A stretch of 64,000 nucleotides of DNA, taken from positions 2,723,501 to 2,787,500 of the forward strand of contig NZ_CP031941.1 of the NCBI RefSeq assembly GCF_003443655.1, given 5' to 3'. The notes under the pieces are model-generated. The model was not told where the DNA came from. It was given only the letters and a program-made list of their open reading frames with translations, and did no database searches. This DNA is from Nostoc sphaeroides. Its GTDB lineage: Bacteria > Cyanobacteriota > Cyanobacteriia > Cyanobacteriales > Nostocaceae. A program made the translations under genes and the position numbers. Positions 18,629 to 27,834 of the stretch are shown here, piece by piece. How positions within the stretch are numbered: the stretch's first letter is position 1; each line of letters begins with the position of its first letter.

Positions 18629-18735
18629 TAAAAATGTCCGTATACTTTGTACATATTTTCTCTTGTCAACTTCTATTTTGCGTGTCAATATAGTTTTTAA
18701 CAACCAGTTACGGACACTATTTAAGTGTATGTCCG
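18629..18735. promoter_or_regulatory. Divergent promoter region with repeated TGTCCG operator-like motifs
   Basis: Between the regulator and cas3' are TGTCCG at 18635-18640, its complement CGGACA at 18711-18716 (within TTACGGACAC), and TGTCCG at 18730-18735 overlapping the cas3' start codon. The outer pair has the extended form ATGTCCGTA against TTACGGACA. This is a reasonable binding-site candidate for the divergent regulator. Confidence 0.55.
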
Positions 18736-20906
18736 AAAATTACAGAATTACTCTCAAGCCTGTTTACTCGCAAACCGTCCCAACACCTGACGGGGTTAAA
18801 TTACCTAAAGATTGGTTGCTTTCTTGGCATCAAGCCGCAACTTTAGAAGCGTTGCGCGATCGAAATATTGATGTCGTGTTCAACACTGCGATGACTGGCG
18901 ATGGTAAAAGTCTAGCGGCTTACCTAGAAGTTCTTCAGGGTGAATTTTCTGCGATCGGGCTTTACCCAACCAATGAACTCGCCCGCGATCAAGAAACGCA
19001 GATTAGAGGATATGTTGATAAATTCCAGCCGGAAAATCAGCCGCGTGTAGTGCGACTCAGTGGGGCTGATTTAGAGATTTATGCTGAAAATGAAGGATTG
19101 AAAAAAGGGGCTGCGATCGCAACTCTGACTAACCAGAGAGAAGCATTATTAACTAACCCTGATATTTTTCACTACCTGCATAGAGGTGCTTATATAATTC
19201 GCGGCGATAGTCCAGATAAGCTATGGGGCAGAATTGATAAAGATTTTGACTTATTCATTTTTGATGAATTTCATGTTTTTGCTGCTCCCCAAATTGCTAG
19301 TGTGATTAACACAATGTTGTTAATTCGCTGTACAAATCGCCGCAAGAAATTTCTGTTTCTCTCAGCCACACCAGATACAAACTTAATTGGGCGATTAGAA
19401 AAAGCAGGATTTCGTTGTAAAGAAATTGATCCTCTAAAACAAAATAAATATCAGTTTCCCGATACACCGGAAGAAGGGCAGCAACTGCAAACACAGGGCT
19501 GGCGGGAGGTAGCACGGACAATGACGCTGAATTTTATTCCTTTGGAACCATCGTTTAAAGCTTCGGAAACCTGGCTAAAAGAAAATAGTGATTTGATTTT
19601 GGCTCAGTTTCAGCAGAATCCAGGAAGTAAAAGCGCAATCATCCTCAACTCAATTGCAGCAGTCAAACGCCTCACTCAATTTTTTCGGGAAATATTACAG
19701 CCTTATGGATTGAAAGTTGGAGAGAATACAGGGCTATCGGGAAAAGGAGAAAAGGAGCGAAGTCTTGCTGCTGACTTGGTTATTGGTACTAGCACAATTG
19801 ATGTTGGAGTTGATTTTAAAATAAATTTTATAATTTTTGAATCATCCGATGCAGGTAACTTTATCCAACGTTTAGGACGCTTAGGAAGGCATGACGAATA
19901 TGAAAAAGATGGTCAGATAGTTAAGTTTAAGAATTTTACAGCTTTTTCTCTAGTTCCTAACTTTTTGGTAGAGCGATTGTTTAAGGGTGATACTCCACCA
20001 TTAGAAGTGAATAGTATTTGCGATCGCCCCTTTTTTCACAATACAATTACTGAGAATTATCGACAAATCAACGATTTTCGTGGTTATTATCGTCGTTGGG
20101 GGGCTGTGCAATCATTTCGGCTGTTTTATCAGTTGAGCGATCGCACAATTAAACAACAGTATGCCCAAAGCCGAGACAAGTTTCAAGAAGCCTGTGAACA
20201 ATTATTTGAAACTAGTCTGAAGTCACAAGCTGTACGTATTCAAGGATGGGCGAAAGATTGGCAAGCACTTTCTGGTAAATCAGGAAATCCGATTGCTGAG
20301 GATGCTGCTAGTTTTCGAGGTTCAAGTCCTTTGCAATGTGGTTTATACGACTTAACGGAAGAAAACGAGGCAGATAGGTTTAAAACCTACGATTTACCGG
20401 GTATTTTGGGCAATTTAGAAATTGAAATGTGGACGGAAGCGGCATTTATACGGACACTCAAAGAAACCGCAGAACGCACCGGACAACCCATTGCCAAAGG
20501 TAGATTTGCTCATTGTCTAGCATTTATGAAGTTGCGTTCTTACCGAGAGGAACGGCTGAACTGGAAGTTTACCTATTCTGAAAACTTGCAATCAATTGCT
20601 GACGCTTGGAAAGTTCAGGTTTTGACAGGTGTGGAAATTTGGCAACCTGACAACTATTGGGTTGGGGAAATTAACAAACGCCTAAAAAAGGAAGGTTTGG
20701 TTTGTTACGTGATTCGCCGTCCTCTTGCTGAAGTGCGGATGCGGCTAAGACTACCGATGAATTTTCAGATTTATGGCATCAGCGATCAGTATAGCTTTCA
20801 TGATGCTACTGCACCCTATGCGATCGCTTTTGGTCACTCTGCACTGCTGCTGGATACGCTTGCTTACACGTTTAAAAGCAAAGGAGATGAGATATGGATT
20901 GCTTGA
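18729..20906 (+). CDS. cas3: Type I-D CRISPR helicase Cas3'
   Basis: The 725-residue protein is the superfamily 2 helicase of type I-D systems. Walker A is TAMTGDGKSLAAY (about residues 53-65), the Walker B variant is FDEFH (about 180), motif III is FLSATPD, and the C-terminal helicase motifs are TSTIDVGVDF and FIQRLGRLGRH. No HD nuclease is attached; in I-D the HD domain sits in Cas10d. I start it at ATG 18729, which gives MSENYRITLKPVYSQ. It would unwind and help degrade DNA marked by the Cas10d-Csc2-Csc1-Cas6 complex. Confidence 0.92.
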   Translation: MSENYRITLKPVYSQTVPTPDGVKLPKDWLLSWHQAATLEALRDRNIDVVFNTAMTGDGKSLAAYLEVLQGEFSAIGLYPTNELARDQETQIRGYVDKFQPENQPRVVRLSGADLEIYAENEGLKKGAAIATLTNQREALLTNPDIFHYLHRGAYIIRGDSPDKLWGRIDKDFDLFIFDEFHVFAAPQIASVINTMLLIRCTNRRKKFLFLSATPDTNLIGRLEKAGFRCKEIDPLKQNKYQFPDTPEEGQQLQTQGWREVARTMTLNFIPLEPSFKASETWLKENSDLILAQFQQNPGSKSAIILNSIAAVKRLTQFFREILQPYGLKVGENTGLSGKGEKERSLAADLVIGTSTIDVGVDFKINFIIFESSDAGNFIQRLGRLGRHDEYEKDGQIVKFKNFTAFSLVPNFLVERLFKGDTPPLEVNSICDRPFFHNTITENYRQINDFRGYYRRWGAVQSFRLFYQLSDRTIKQQYAQSRDKFQEACEQLFETSLKSQAVRIQGWAKDWQALSGKSGNPIAEDAASFRGSSPLQCGLYDLTEENEADRFKTYDLPGILGNLEIEMWTEAAFIRTLKETAERTGQPIAKGRFAHCLAFMKLRSYREERLNWKFTYSENLQSIADAWKVQVLTGVEIWQPDNYWVGEINKRLKKEGLVCYVIRRPLAEVRMRLRLPMNFQIYGISDQYSFHDATAPYAIAFGHSALLLDTLAYTFKSKGDEIWIA

Positions 20907-20907
20907 A

Positions 20908-21009
20908 GTTTCAATCCCTGATAGGGATTTTAGTTAATTTAGTAGGAAGTTTAGAGAAACGAACACCATTAGGCTCACAGTGAATTGTTTCAATCCCTGA
21001 TAGGGATTT
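20908..21009 (-). CRISPR. Degenerate two-repeat mini-CRISPR, antisense to the cas genes
   Basis: The 23-base core starting GTTTCAATCCCT occurs at 20908-20930 and 20987-21009. It is the reverse complement of the 3' part of the main-array repeat (which ends GGGATTGAAAC), with one substitution (CCCTGATAGGG instead of CCCTAATAGGG). The distal parts of both copies have decayed. Taking a 37-base repeat, the spacer is about 42 bases (20945-20986). Repeat polarity means the crRNA-like transcript would run on the minus strand, opposite to cas3'. The first copy begins 2 bases after the cas3' stop. Confidence 0.85.
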
Positions 21010-21322
21010 AATCTCATAATTTCATAATGTATTGTGAGATTTCCTCTAACTTTACCTACCCATATCATAATAAATCGTAATAGCAAGGATTACAAGAACT
21101 ATGTTTTTTCATCCCTTATACTTTAAAAGAGGAAAGCTTTACAGCTATCTGAGAAACGAGCGCGAGTAGGAACACAGATATGTAATCCTCGCCCTTCTTC
21201 ATTTATGAAATGAACGGCTTGGTGTAAGTCTATCTGGGGGGGTTAAACCCCACCTATCGTCTTTAGGTAAGAGCTAGCTGTGGGGCTTTCCACCCTCTAA
21301 ATAGACAAAAGGAGAATTAAAT
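21010..21322. other. Leader region of the 79-aa gene, with similarity to the mini-array spacer
   Basis: No gene seen. Positions 21151-21183 align without gaps to mini-array spacer positions 20954-20986: 23 of 33 identities, including the 9-base run GAGAAACGA. Another possible structure is GGGGTTTAACCCC-like symmetry near 21238-21252. AAGGAG precedes the ATG at 21323 by 8 bases. Confidence 0.55.
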
Positions 21323-21562
21323 ATGCCAAAGCCACGCGGTTCTAAATCTCAAGAGCCGTTACAATTGTTCATTCCGTATTCCTGGAAGCCATACCTAGAC
21401 AACAAGAAAAAAGTCCGTGGTAAAAATAGGAAAATCTTTGAGCAGTTACAGGCAGTTGTTAGCCAACTACAAGTAGCGCTTGAAAAAGATGAGTTCGAGT
21501 CATTTGAAGTCAAAGAAGCAACTCGTGATTTCTTAATACTCGTTCAGGGAAATAAGAAATAG
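21323..21562 (+). CDS. Small basic protein between cas3' and cas10d, unknown
   Basis: The 79-residue protein MPKPRGSKSQEPLQLFIPYS then has a basic patch (NKKKVRGKNRKIF) and a helical C-terminal half (EQLQAVVSQLQVALEKDEFESFEVKEATRDFLILVQG). I do not recognise the family. It has a good ribosome site and its own strong terminator. It lies directly downstream of the degenerate mini-array, so it could be the gene controlled by a crRNA-like RNA, or a regulator, antitoxin or anti-CRISPR-like protein. These are guesses from position only. Confidence 0.7.
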   Translation: MPKPRGSKSQEPLQLFIPYSWKPYLDNKKKVRGKNRKIFEQLQAVVSQLQVALEKDEFESFEVKEATRDFLILVQGNKK

Positions 21563-21601
21563 ATAGAAATTATCTATAAACTCTGAAGTTTTTCAAATAA
21601 G

Positions 21602-21648
21602 GCTCTACAGGGGTAGTTTCACTACACTTGAGCCTGTAGAGCTTTTTT
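21602..21648 (+). terminator. Rho-independent terminator after the 79-aa gene
   Basis: The stem GCTCTACAGG (21602-21611) pairs with CCTGTAGAGC (21633-21642). A nested GTAGT/ACTAC pair lies in the loop, and six T follow at 21643-21648. This should separate the 79-aa gene transcript from the downstream nuclease and cas10d genes. Confidence 0.85.
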
Positions 21649-21723
21649 GTCAAAAAATAGAAACAGATTTGTAGGGTGAGCCAGTGATAGCGTAACGCTT
21701 TAACAAGTTGAACCTTCTCCGTT

Positions 21724-22743
21724 ATGAGTAACCCCATTTCAGACGATTACAGACATCTACTAATGGAAATAAAACAGCGTATTCGTTCAGCCCAGTACGA
21801 AGCACTAAAAGCAGTTAATCGGGAAATGATTAACCTCTATTGGGACATTGGACAGATAATTGTTACTCAACAGCAGGGCGCTAGTTGGGGAAAATCCGTA
21901 GTAGAACAGTTAGCAAAAGACTTACAAGCAGAGTTTCCAGGAATTAGCGGATTTTCTGCCCGTAACATTTGGAGAATGCGAGATTTTTATCTGACTTACC
22001 ACTCTAAAGAAATTCTGCCACCATTGGTGGCAGAAATTGGATGGACTCACAATATAGTCATTTTAGAGAAGTGCAAAGATGACCTAGAACGGGAATTCTA
22101 TATCAGAATGACTCGTAAATTTGGCTGGACAAAGAATGTTTTGATTCACCAAATTGAAAATCAAACCTATGAAAAGACTCTGTTGAATCAGACTAATTTT
22201 GATAAAACTGTTCCAGCAGAGATTCGTAACCAATTAAAACTAGCTGTCAAAGATGAATATACTTTTGATTTCTTAGAACTAGCAGATGAACACAGCGAAC
22301 GACAGCTAGAACAGGCGATTTTGGCAAGAGTTGAACCATTCTTGCAAGAAATGGGTGGGCGGTTTACTTTTGTTGGCAGTCAGTATCGCTTAGAAGTTGG
22401 CGATAAAGAATTTTTTATTGACCTATTGCTGTATCATCGCCAATTAAAATGTCTAGTTGCGATTGAGTTAAAAACTGGAGAGTTTCTACCTGAGTATGTG
22501 GGAAAAATGCAATTTTATCTGGCGGCTTTAGATGATTTATCTCGATTCCCAGACGAAAATCTTTCAATCGGAATTATTCTTTGCAAATCCAAGGATAAAA
22601 CTATTGTTGAGTATGCACTGAGAGAATCGAATAAACCAATTGGTATAGCAACTTATAAACTATTTTCCACATTGCCTCAAGAATTAAAAAATCAGCTTCC
22701 GGCTCCAGAGCAAGTTGCCAAGTTGCTAGAAGGCGTGGAGTAA
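21724..22743 (+). CDS. DUF1016 PDDEXK nuclease-domain protein (YhcG-like)
   Basis: The 339-residue protein has the DUF1016 N-terminal domain (EIKQRIRSAQYEALKAVNREMINLYWDIGQIIV, then GISGFSARNIWRMRDFYLTY). Its C-terminal PDDEXK nuclease domain has FFIDLLLYHRQLKCLVAIELKTGEF, with the catalytic Asp and the E-x-K. The family is linked to mobile elements and defence islands rather than to canonical I-D operons. Here it sits between cas3' and cas10d, ending 17 bases before the cas10d ATG, so the two are probably co-transcribed. It may be a co-opted nuclease or a passenger. Confidence 0.88.
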   Translation: MSNPISDDYRHLLMEIKQRIRSAQYEALKAVNREMINLYWDIGQIIVTQQQGASWGKSVVEQLAKDLQAEFPGISGFSARNIWRMRDFYLTYHSKEILPPLVAEIGWTHNIVILEKCKDDLEREFYIRMTRKFGWTKNVLIHQIENQTYEKTLLNQTNFDKTVPAEIRNQLKLAVKDEYTFDFLELADEHSERQLEQAILARVEPFLQEMGGRFTFVGSQYRLEVGDKEFFIDLLLYHRQLKCLVAIELKTGEFLPEYVGKMQFYLAALDDLSRFPDENLSIGIILCKSKDKTIVEYALRESNKPIGIATYKLFSTLPQELKNQLPAPEQVAKLLEGVE

Positions 22744-22760
22744 TAAAATGGAGTTTGAAA

Positions 22761-25700
22761 ATGTCTAATGATGATTGGTTATCAGGTGATTTTGGTTTTG
22801 ATGGTGATTCTTCAGACCGCACTATTGAAACTGAAGGCGAGTTACTAACACTAAAGCTATTACGAGAAGCAATTCAGGCTCAAAATCCAGATGATAAGGT
22901 AATGGCAGACTTTGGTGAGTATGTTTTACCAAATCTGTTGCGGATAGCAATTGGTGTAACGGCGAAAGGTGGTAAGTTTTTTGATGAAATTGACCAACAG
23001 CGAGAAGCAGAAGGTAAAACTAGAGTTAGACGAGATAACGCTGCTGATCAATCGCTGAATACTCACTTACTCAATGGATTATTCCCAGCCAATTTAATTG
23101 AGAAACGTTTAGAAAAACTTAATACCACAGTGCAGCGAGTGGTAAAAGAGCGAGAACGTAGATTAGTAATTGCTGGATTTATTTTACATGATTTTGAAAA
23201 GTTCCCTGATGTTCCTGAAAACTGCCGCAAGTTGCCGTTAGCAGAACATCGTGAAATTATTGATAAAAAAGTTCACCAGTTAGGACTAGATAACTTTATA
23301 AATCCAGAAAATACTGATGCTTATCGAGAATATCTAGATGATTTATTGTGCATGGCTTATAATGCTCAACGTCGCTGGGATACTAACTGGAATTTTTCTG
23401 AATTTGGGTTGAATCCTCTTCTCAAAGACCGCACGCTTCGCAGTCTATCTGATTTAACTTGTTTGGCTGATTCTCTCGCCTCAATTGTTAAACATCCCCA
23501 GGATGCAGAACATCCTCGACTCAAAGAAATCATCCACAGCCTCAGTGATGGACAGTTGAAATTTACCTATCACAGTATTGCTGAGAATCGTGGTGTTTTA
23601 ACTAATGTGGTGAATAATGCTTTAATTCAGGCTCATACTAGTCTCAATACTGATGAGCATACCTACTATGAACCTTTATTATATCTGCCAACAGGCGTAA
23701 TTTACTTGGCTTCGCGCAATGCTCCAGCTATCTCGCCTGAAGATTTACCAGATCGTGTAGTTAACAGTATTAAATCGCTTTGTGCAGGTCAATTACGCCT
23801 CAGACAAACAGGATTTGGTAGAGATGGCAAAGGTATGAAATATGCAGAATATTATAATTTATTTTTTGATGATATAGGCTTAATGAAAGTAGCTTTAGAT
23901 GCTACATTACGCATCTTAAACCCTAACAAAGGCTCTGTCGCTAAAAGTCGCAGCGAAAATCTGAATAAGTTTCAGCAACAAAATGTTTTATCTGCTGGTT
24001 ATGATTTCAAATTTGAAGACGATATCCGTATTGACCAAATAGCAGAATTTGGTGATTTAATTAGCAGGAAGATTTGGGAAGAGACAGTTAATCGCGTTGA
24101 TTCTGCTCGTAAGAAAGATAAAAAGCTGCCAGCAATTCCCGATTTTGATTTGACTCACAAAGTTGCAGAATTTTGGAATTTAGCAGAATGCTTACCCCAA
24201 ATTAGAGAAATTCAACGCATTAACGAAAGTCTCAAAGAAAATAAGTTAAAGGGAAATACCGGAGGAGTACCTTATGAATGGTATTATCTGGCGGCTAAAT
24301 ATTTAGAACATCATCCAGGAATTGAAGATGTCCGCGAAGCTTGTCAGCAAGTGATTAACTATTTGACAACCTTAATTTATCCTATAATTTCTCAGTATGA
24401 ATTGCCTGATGGTTGGGATGATTTAAGGCTCTGGGTAAAACGAGTTGTGATGTTACCAGGCACTAATCAAGAGTCATCTGTTAAAACGCAAGTTGAAACA
24501 TTTCTAAATGAGTTAGATAATTACAATGCTGCAAAAAAATCAGGACGAGGGAAACAATTAATCTGCTCAATTTCTCATTCTGCTTACACTGTTACTGAGC
24601 AAATGGAATCAGCAGTTTTATTTACGCCACAAGTTTATACAAACAAGCAAATGTTAGGAGGTTCTAACGCTAAACGCAATATCTCCAGTATTGCAGGTGT
24701 GGAGATGATGCTGAGGCAAATCTTGATGAATCAAACTCAAGCTGTAGGTAAGCGATTTGAAGATGGAAAATATCGCTATCTCTACTTTTATCCTACTTAT
24801 TACTTTACTCCAGAAACTAACAAGTTTTTGCAGAAAGCATACAATGGTATTGCTCAAACTCGCTTTGATACGAGTGTTCGCAATCATTTTATCAGTAAAG
24901 ATTTACAGGCAGACTTGGGGCGCGATCGCTACCAAAGTGTAGATAGTTTCTTAATAGATGAAAACCTCCAGCGTGACAAAGATCGCACCTTTAAGCTTTC
25001 CTATCCTGAAGACCAGCCTTTAACATTTTACTTCATGGCACTCCCCCCAGGAAGAGACAGCACTGATACAGAATCTTGGGTGATGCCAACTTGGTTAGCG
25101 TTTGCTTTCCCGATGATTTTAGATGTTAAAACTGTAGTTTCTGAGTCACCAATTCCACCTTTTAATGATGGGGCTGAATTTGAGGAAAGCGTTTTCCTTG
25201 ATAGTGCGCCTCATGCTTTCCGTGCTTTAGTAAGGCGCGATCGCTTTCGTCTTGACTACATCCTCGAAGGCTGGAACGAAAACGGCATCCAATACCCAGC
25301 ACCTTTAAATGTACTTACTGCCGCTTATGCCATTCATTTAGATGTGAATGCGCGACAGAGTAAGTCTGGTTACGATGCCAACTGGGGGAGATTTACAGAA
25401 CTGGCTAAAGATTTTGAAACCAGTCCGTTGTACGTCTTTTCTTATCTCAATCGCTGGGTACGTAACCAGGGATCGGAAACAGCACGAATCGAGAAAATTA
25501 GGCTTTATGCTTATCATTTTTATCCTTGTTTTGACCCTTATGTGAAATATGACACTAATATGGAGCAATTAATTGTGGGAGCAGCATCAAGCCTGAATCA
25601 TCCTAAGAAATTAACAGATTTATATCGCAGATTTTACCGAGCTAATAAGCGTTATAATCCTAAGTCTAATGCTGTGTTGAAACCAGTTGATATTGCGGCT

Positions 25701-26045
25701 GAAACTATACTCAAAGCTGAGTCAAGTGTGTTTCAGGGAGAAACATTAGTTGCGGCTGTTGCAGCAGAAGTTTTTAAACTCATGGATCGCGTTCATTCTT
25801 CTACTGCTGAAGGACGTTGGATTATGAGCAAACGAGAAGAAGAACGGCAAGCTGTTCTAGATTTTGCCAAGTATTTTGTAGTGGAGGTATTTGATAACGC
25901 ATTTGCAGGCGATCGCGCTCGTTTGGCAGGCCGTCAACTCAATTTAATTCGAGATACTTGCGAATTTCTTTATCGTCTTGAAGATGATAAAGAAAATGCA
26001 AGTAAAAATGAAAAATCTGCGGAAATAGATAACGAGAATGATTAG
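22761..26045 (+). CDS. cas10d: Type I-D large subunit Cas10d (Csc3) with HD nuclease
   Basis: The 1094-residue protein starts at ATG 22761 (an in-frame TTG lies 6 bases upstream) with TGGAG about 7 bases before. The N-terminal HD nuclease motif is GFILHDFEKFP (H143, D144). The long middle matches Cas10d, and the C-terminal region contains QPLTFYFMALPPGRDSTDTESWVMPTWLAFAFP, typical of Csc3. In type I-D this subunit replaces Cas8 and carries the nuclease that cuts target DNA. Length is normal and the frame intact, so interference should still work. Confidence 0.93.
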   Translation: MSNDDWLSGDFGFDGDSSDRTIETEGELLTLKLLREAIQAQNPDDKVMADFGEYVLPNLLRIAIGVTAKGGKFFDEIDQQREAEGKTRVRRDNAADQSLNTHLLNGLFPANLIEKRLEKLNTTVQRVVKERERRLVIAGFILHDFEKFPDVPENCRKLPLAEHREIIDKKVHQLGLDNFINPENTDAYREYLDDLLCMAYNAQRRWDTNWNFSEFGLNPLLKDRTLRSLSDLTCLADSLASIVKHPQDAEHPRLKEIIHSLSDGQLKFTYHSIAENRGVLTNVVNNALIQAHTSLNTDEHTYYEPLLYLPTGVIYLASRNAPAISPEDLPDRVVNSIKSLCAGQLRLRQTGFGRDGKGMKYAEYYNLFFDDIGLMKVALDATLRILNPNKGSVAKSRSENLNKFQQQNVLSAGYDFKFEDDIRIDQIAEFGDLISRKIWEETVNRVDSARKKDKKLPAIPDFDLTHKVAEFWNLAECLPQIREIQRINESLKENKLKGNTGGVPYEWYYLAAKYLEHHPGIEDVREACQQVINYLTTLIYPIISQYELPDGWDDLRLWVKRVVMLPGTNQESSVKTQVETFLNELDNYNAAKKSGRGKQLICSISHSAYTVTEQMESAVLFTPQVYTNKQMLGGSNAKRNISSIAGVEMMLRQILMNQTQAVGKRFEDGKYRYLYFYPTYYFTPETNKFLQKAYNGIAQTRFDTSVRNHFISKDLQADLGRDRYQSVDSFLIDENLQRDKDRTFKLSYPEDQPLTFYFMALPPGRDSTDTESWVMPTWLAFAFPMILDVKTVVSESPIPPFNDGAEFEESVFLDSAPHAFRALVRRDRFRLDYILEGWNENGIQYPAPLNVLTAAYAIHLDVNARQSKSGYDANWGRFTELAKDFETSPLYVFSYLNRWVRNQGSETARIEKIRLYAYHFYPCFDPYVKYDTNMEQLIVGAASSLNHPKKLTDLYRRFYRANKRYNPKSNAVLKPVDIAAETILKAESSVFQGETLVAAVAAEVFKLMDRVHSSTAEGRWIMSKREEERQAVLDFAKYFVVEVFDNAFAGDRARLAGRQLNLIRDTCEFLYRLEDDKENASKNEKSAEIDNEND

Positions 26046-26110
26046 GATTTTTCCTTAGCATTTTTGTTGGAAACGTAAACAATAAGTAAATAATTTTTTG
26101 GAGATAAATC

Positions 26111-27127
26111 ATGGCAATTTTAAAAACTGTTGAATCAAAATTCTTTCAAACTGAGATTCCTTACAAACCAATGGGTAAATATGTTCATTTCTTGACTATT
26201 CGTATTACTGAATCTTATCCTCTATTTCAGACAGATGCAGAACTGAATAAAGCACGGGTAAGAGCAGGAGTTAAAGACAAAACCACAATTAGCCGTTTGT
26301 CAATGTTCAAGCGCAAACAGTCTACTCCAGAGCGTTTAGTCGGTCGGGAATTGCTGCGTAACTATGGCTTGATGACGGCTGAAGAATGCGAATACAATGT
26401 GAATTTTGCAATGGATAATCCTGATTGCATCATTTACGGATTTGCTATTGGTGACTCTGGCTCTGAAAAATCGAAAGTTGTAGTAGACACGGCATTTTCA
26501 ATTACAGCTTTTGATGAATCACACGAAACATTTACCCTCAACGCTCCTTATGAAAATGGCACGATGGCTTCCAAGGGTGAAAATGGTTCTAAACCTGGTG
26601 AAGTTACCAGTCGAATTAATCAACAAGACCATATTAGACCGCAAGTTTTCTTTCCTAGTATTGTCACCTTGAAAGACCCCACTGAAGCTAGCTTCCTTTA
26701 CGTTTTTAATAATATTTTGCGAACTCGTCATTATGGAGCGCAAACAACCCGTACAGGTCGCGTCAGAAATGAGTTAATTGGTGTTGTATTTGCGGATGGA
26801 GAAATCACCAGTAACCTGCGTTGGACTCAGACAATATATGACCAAATGAAATCTAATAATACTATAAATCCTCCCGACCCACTAGATGAAGATGATGTGA
26901 TTACTGCTGCGAAAAATGCTATTGAGGCGTTAATGGCTGATGAATTCATTGTTCATACAGATTTCATTGGTGATGCTTTTGTATCCCTAATTAATGAAGT
27001 CAAAACTTTAACAGGAAGTGAGAAAGGAATTCAGGCAATTTTGCAAAAAGCTGATGCAGAAGCTAAAGATTATGCCAAAAAACATATCAGCAAGAAGAAA
27101 ACTACTGCTAAAGCGGGGAAAGAGTAA
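26111..27127 (+). CDS. csc2: Type I-D backbone subunit Csc2 (Cas7d)
   Basis: The 338-residue RAMP protein begins FFQTEIPYKPMGKYVHFLTIRITESYPLFQTDAELNKARVRAG, then RLVGRELLRNYGLMTAEECEYN, and later QQDHIRPQVFFPSIVTLKDPTEASFLYVFNNILRTRHYGAQTTRTGRVRNE, all characteristic of Csc2. It forms the helical backbone that binds crRNA. GGAG lies 8 bases before the start. The stop overlaps the csc1 start by one base (TAATG). Confidence 0.94.
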   Translation: MAILKTVESKFFQTEIPYKPMGKYVHFLTIRITESYPLFQTDAELNKARVRAGVKDKTTISRLSMFKRKQSTPERLVGRELLRNYGLMTAEECEYNVNFAMDNPDCIIYGFAIGDSGSEKSKVVVDTAFSITAFDESHETFTLNAPYENGTMASKGENGSKPGEVTSRINQQDHIRPQVFFPSIVTLKDPTEASFLYVFNNILRTRHYGAQTTRTGRVRNELIGVVFADGEITSNLRWTQTIYDQMKSNNTINPPDPLDEDDVITAAKNAIEALMADEFIVHTDFIGDAFVSLINEVKTLTGSEKGIQAILQKADAEAKDYAKKHISKKKTTAKAGKE

Positions 27128-27834
27128 TGGTGTTTATTTACCATTGTCAAATAGAACTTCATGACAGTCTCTATTACGCAACTCGTGAAATCGGGCGATT
27201 GTATGAAACAGAGCCAATAATCCACAATTACGCTCTTTGTTATGCACTGGGTTTAGTTGATAGCCAAATCTACTCTACTACCGTTGCTGAAGAACATTCT
27301 TATCGCTATTTTTGCCCCGAACAAGTGCCAAAATATGAGGAGCATTTAACGCCACTCAATCAACAGGAAATTTATGTAACTCCGGCGCGATCGCTCAATC
27401 ATTGTTCTATCCTCAACACCTGGAAGTATGCTAACAACAACTACCACGTTGAAATGGAAAAAACCCAAAAAAATATCCCCAGTTTTGGCAGAGCGAAAGA
27501 AATAGCCGCAGAAAGTCGATTTGAGTTTTTTGTCATTTCTCAAAAAGAACTCAAATTACCAAAGTGGATTCGCTTGGGTAAATGGATGAGTAAAGCTGAA
27601 GTGACGGTTGAACCATTACCAAAACCTAAAATTGCTGAAGGTATATTCACTTGTACACATCCATTAAATCCTTTAGATGTCATGTTCACCAATCAAGTGA
27701 TTAGCTATGATGTTGTGAATATGCCTCCAGTTAGCTTAATTCAGAATGTCAAAATGCAAGGTCAATACTATCAATTTGATGGCATTCAAAACTTAAAAAT
27801 TCCAGTTCGGATAGAATATCGGTTTCGGAGCTAA
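27127..27834 (+). CDS. csc1: Type I-D subunit Csc1 (Cas5d-type)
   Basis: The 235-residue Cas5-group RAMP starts MVFIYHCQIELHDSLYYATREIGRLYETEPIIHNYALCYALGLV, typical of Csc1, which caps the crRNA 5' handle in the I-D effector complex. It is translationally coupled to csc2. Its stop is immediately followed by the stop of a convergent gene (27835). Confidence 0.93.
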   Translation: MVFIYHCQIELHDSLYYATREIGRLYETEPIIHNYALCYALGLVDSQIYSTTVAEEHSYRYFCPEQVPKYEEHLTPLNQQEIYVTPARSLNHCSILNTWKYANNNYHVEMEKTQKNIPSFGRAKEIAAESRFEFFVISQKELKLPKWIRLGKWMSKAEVTVEPLPKPKIAEGIFTCTHPLNPLDVMFTNQVISYDVVNMPPVSLIQNVKMQGQYYQFDGIQNLKIPVRIEYRFRS

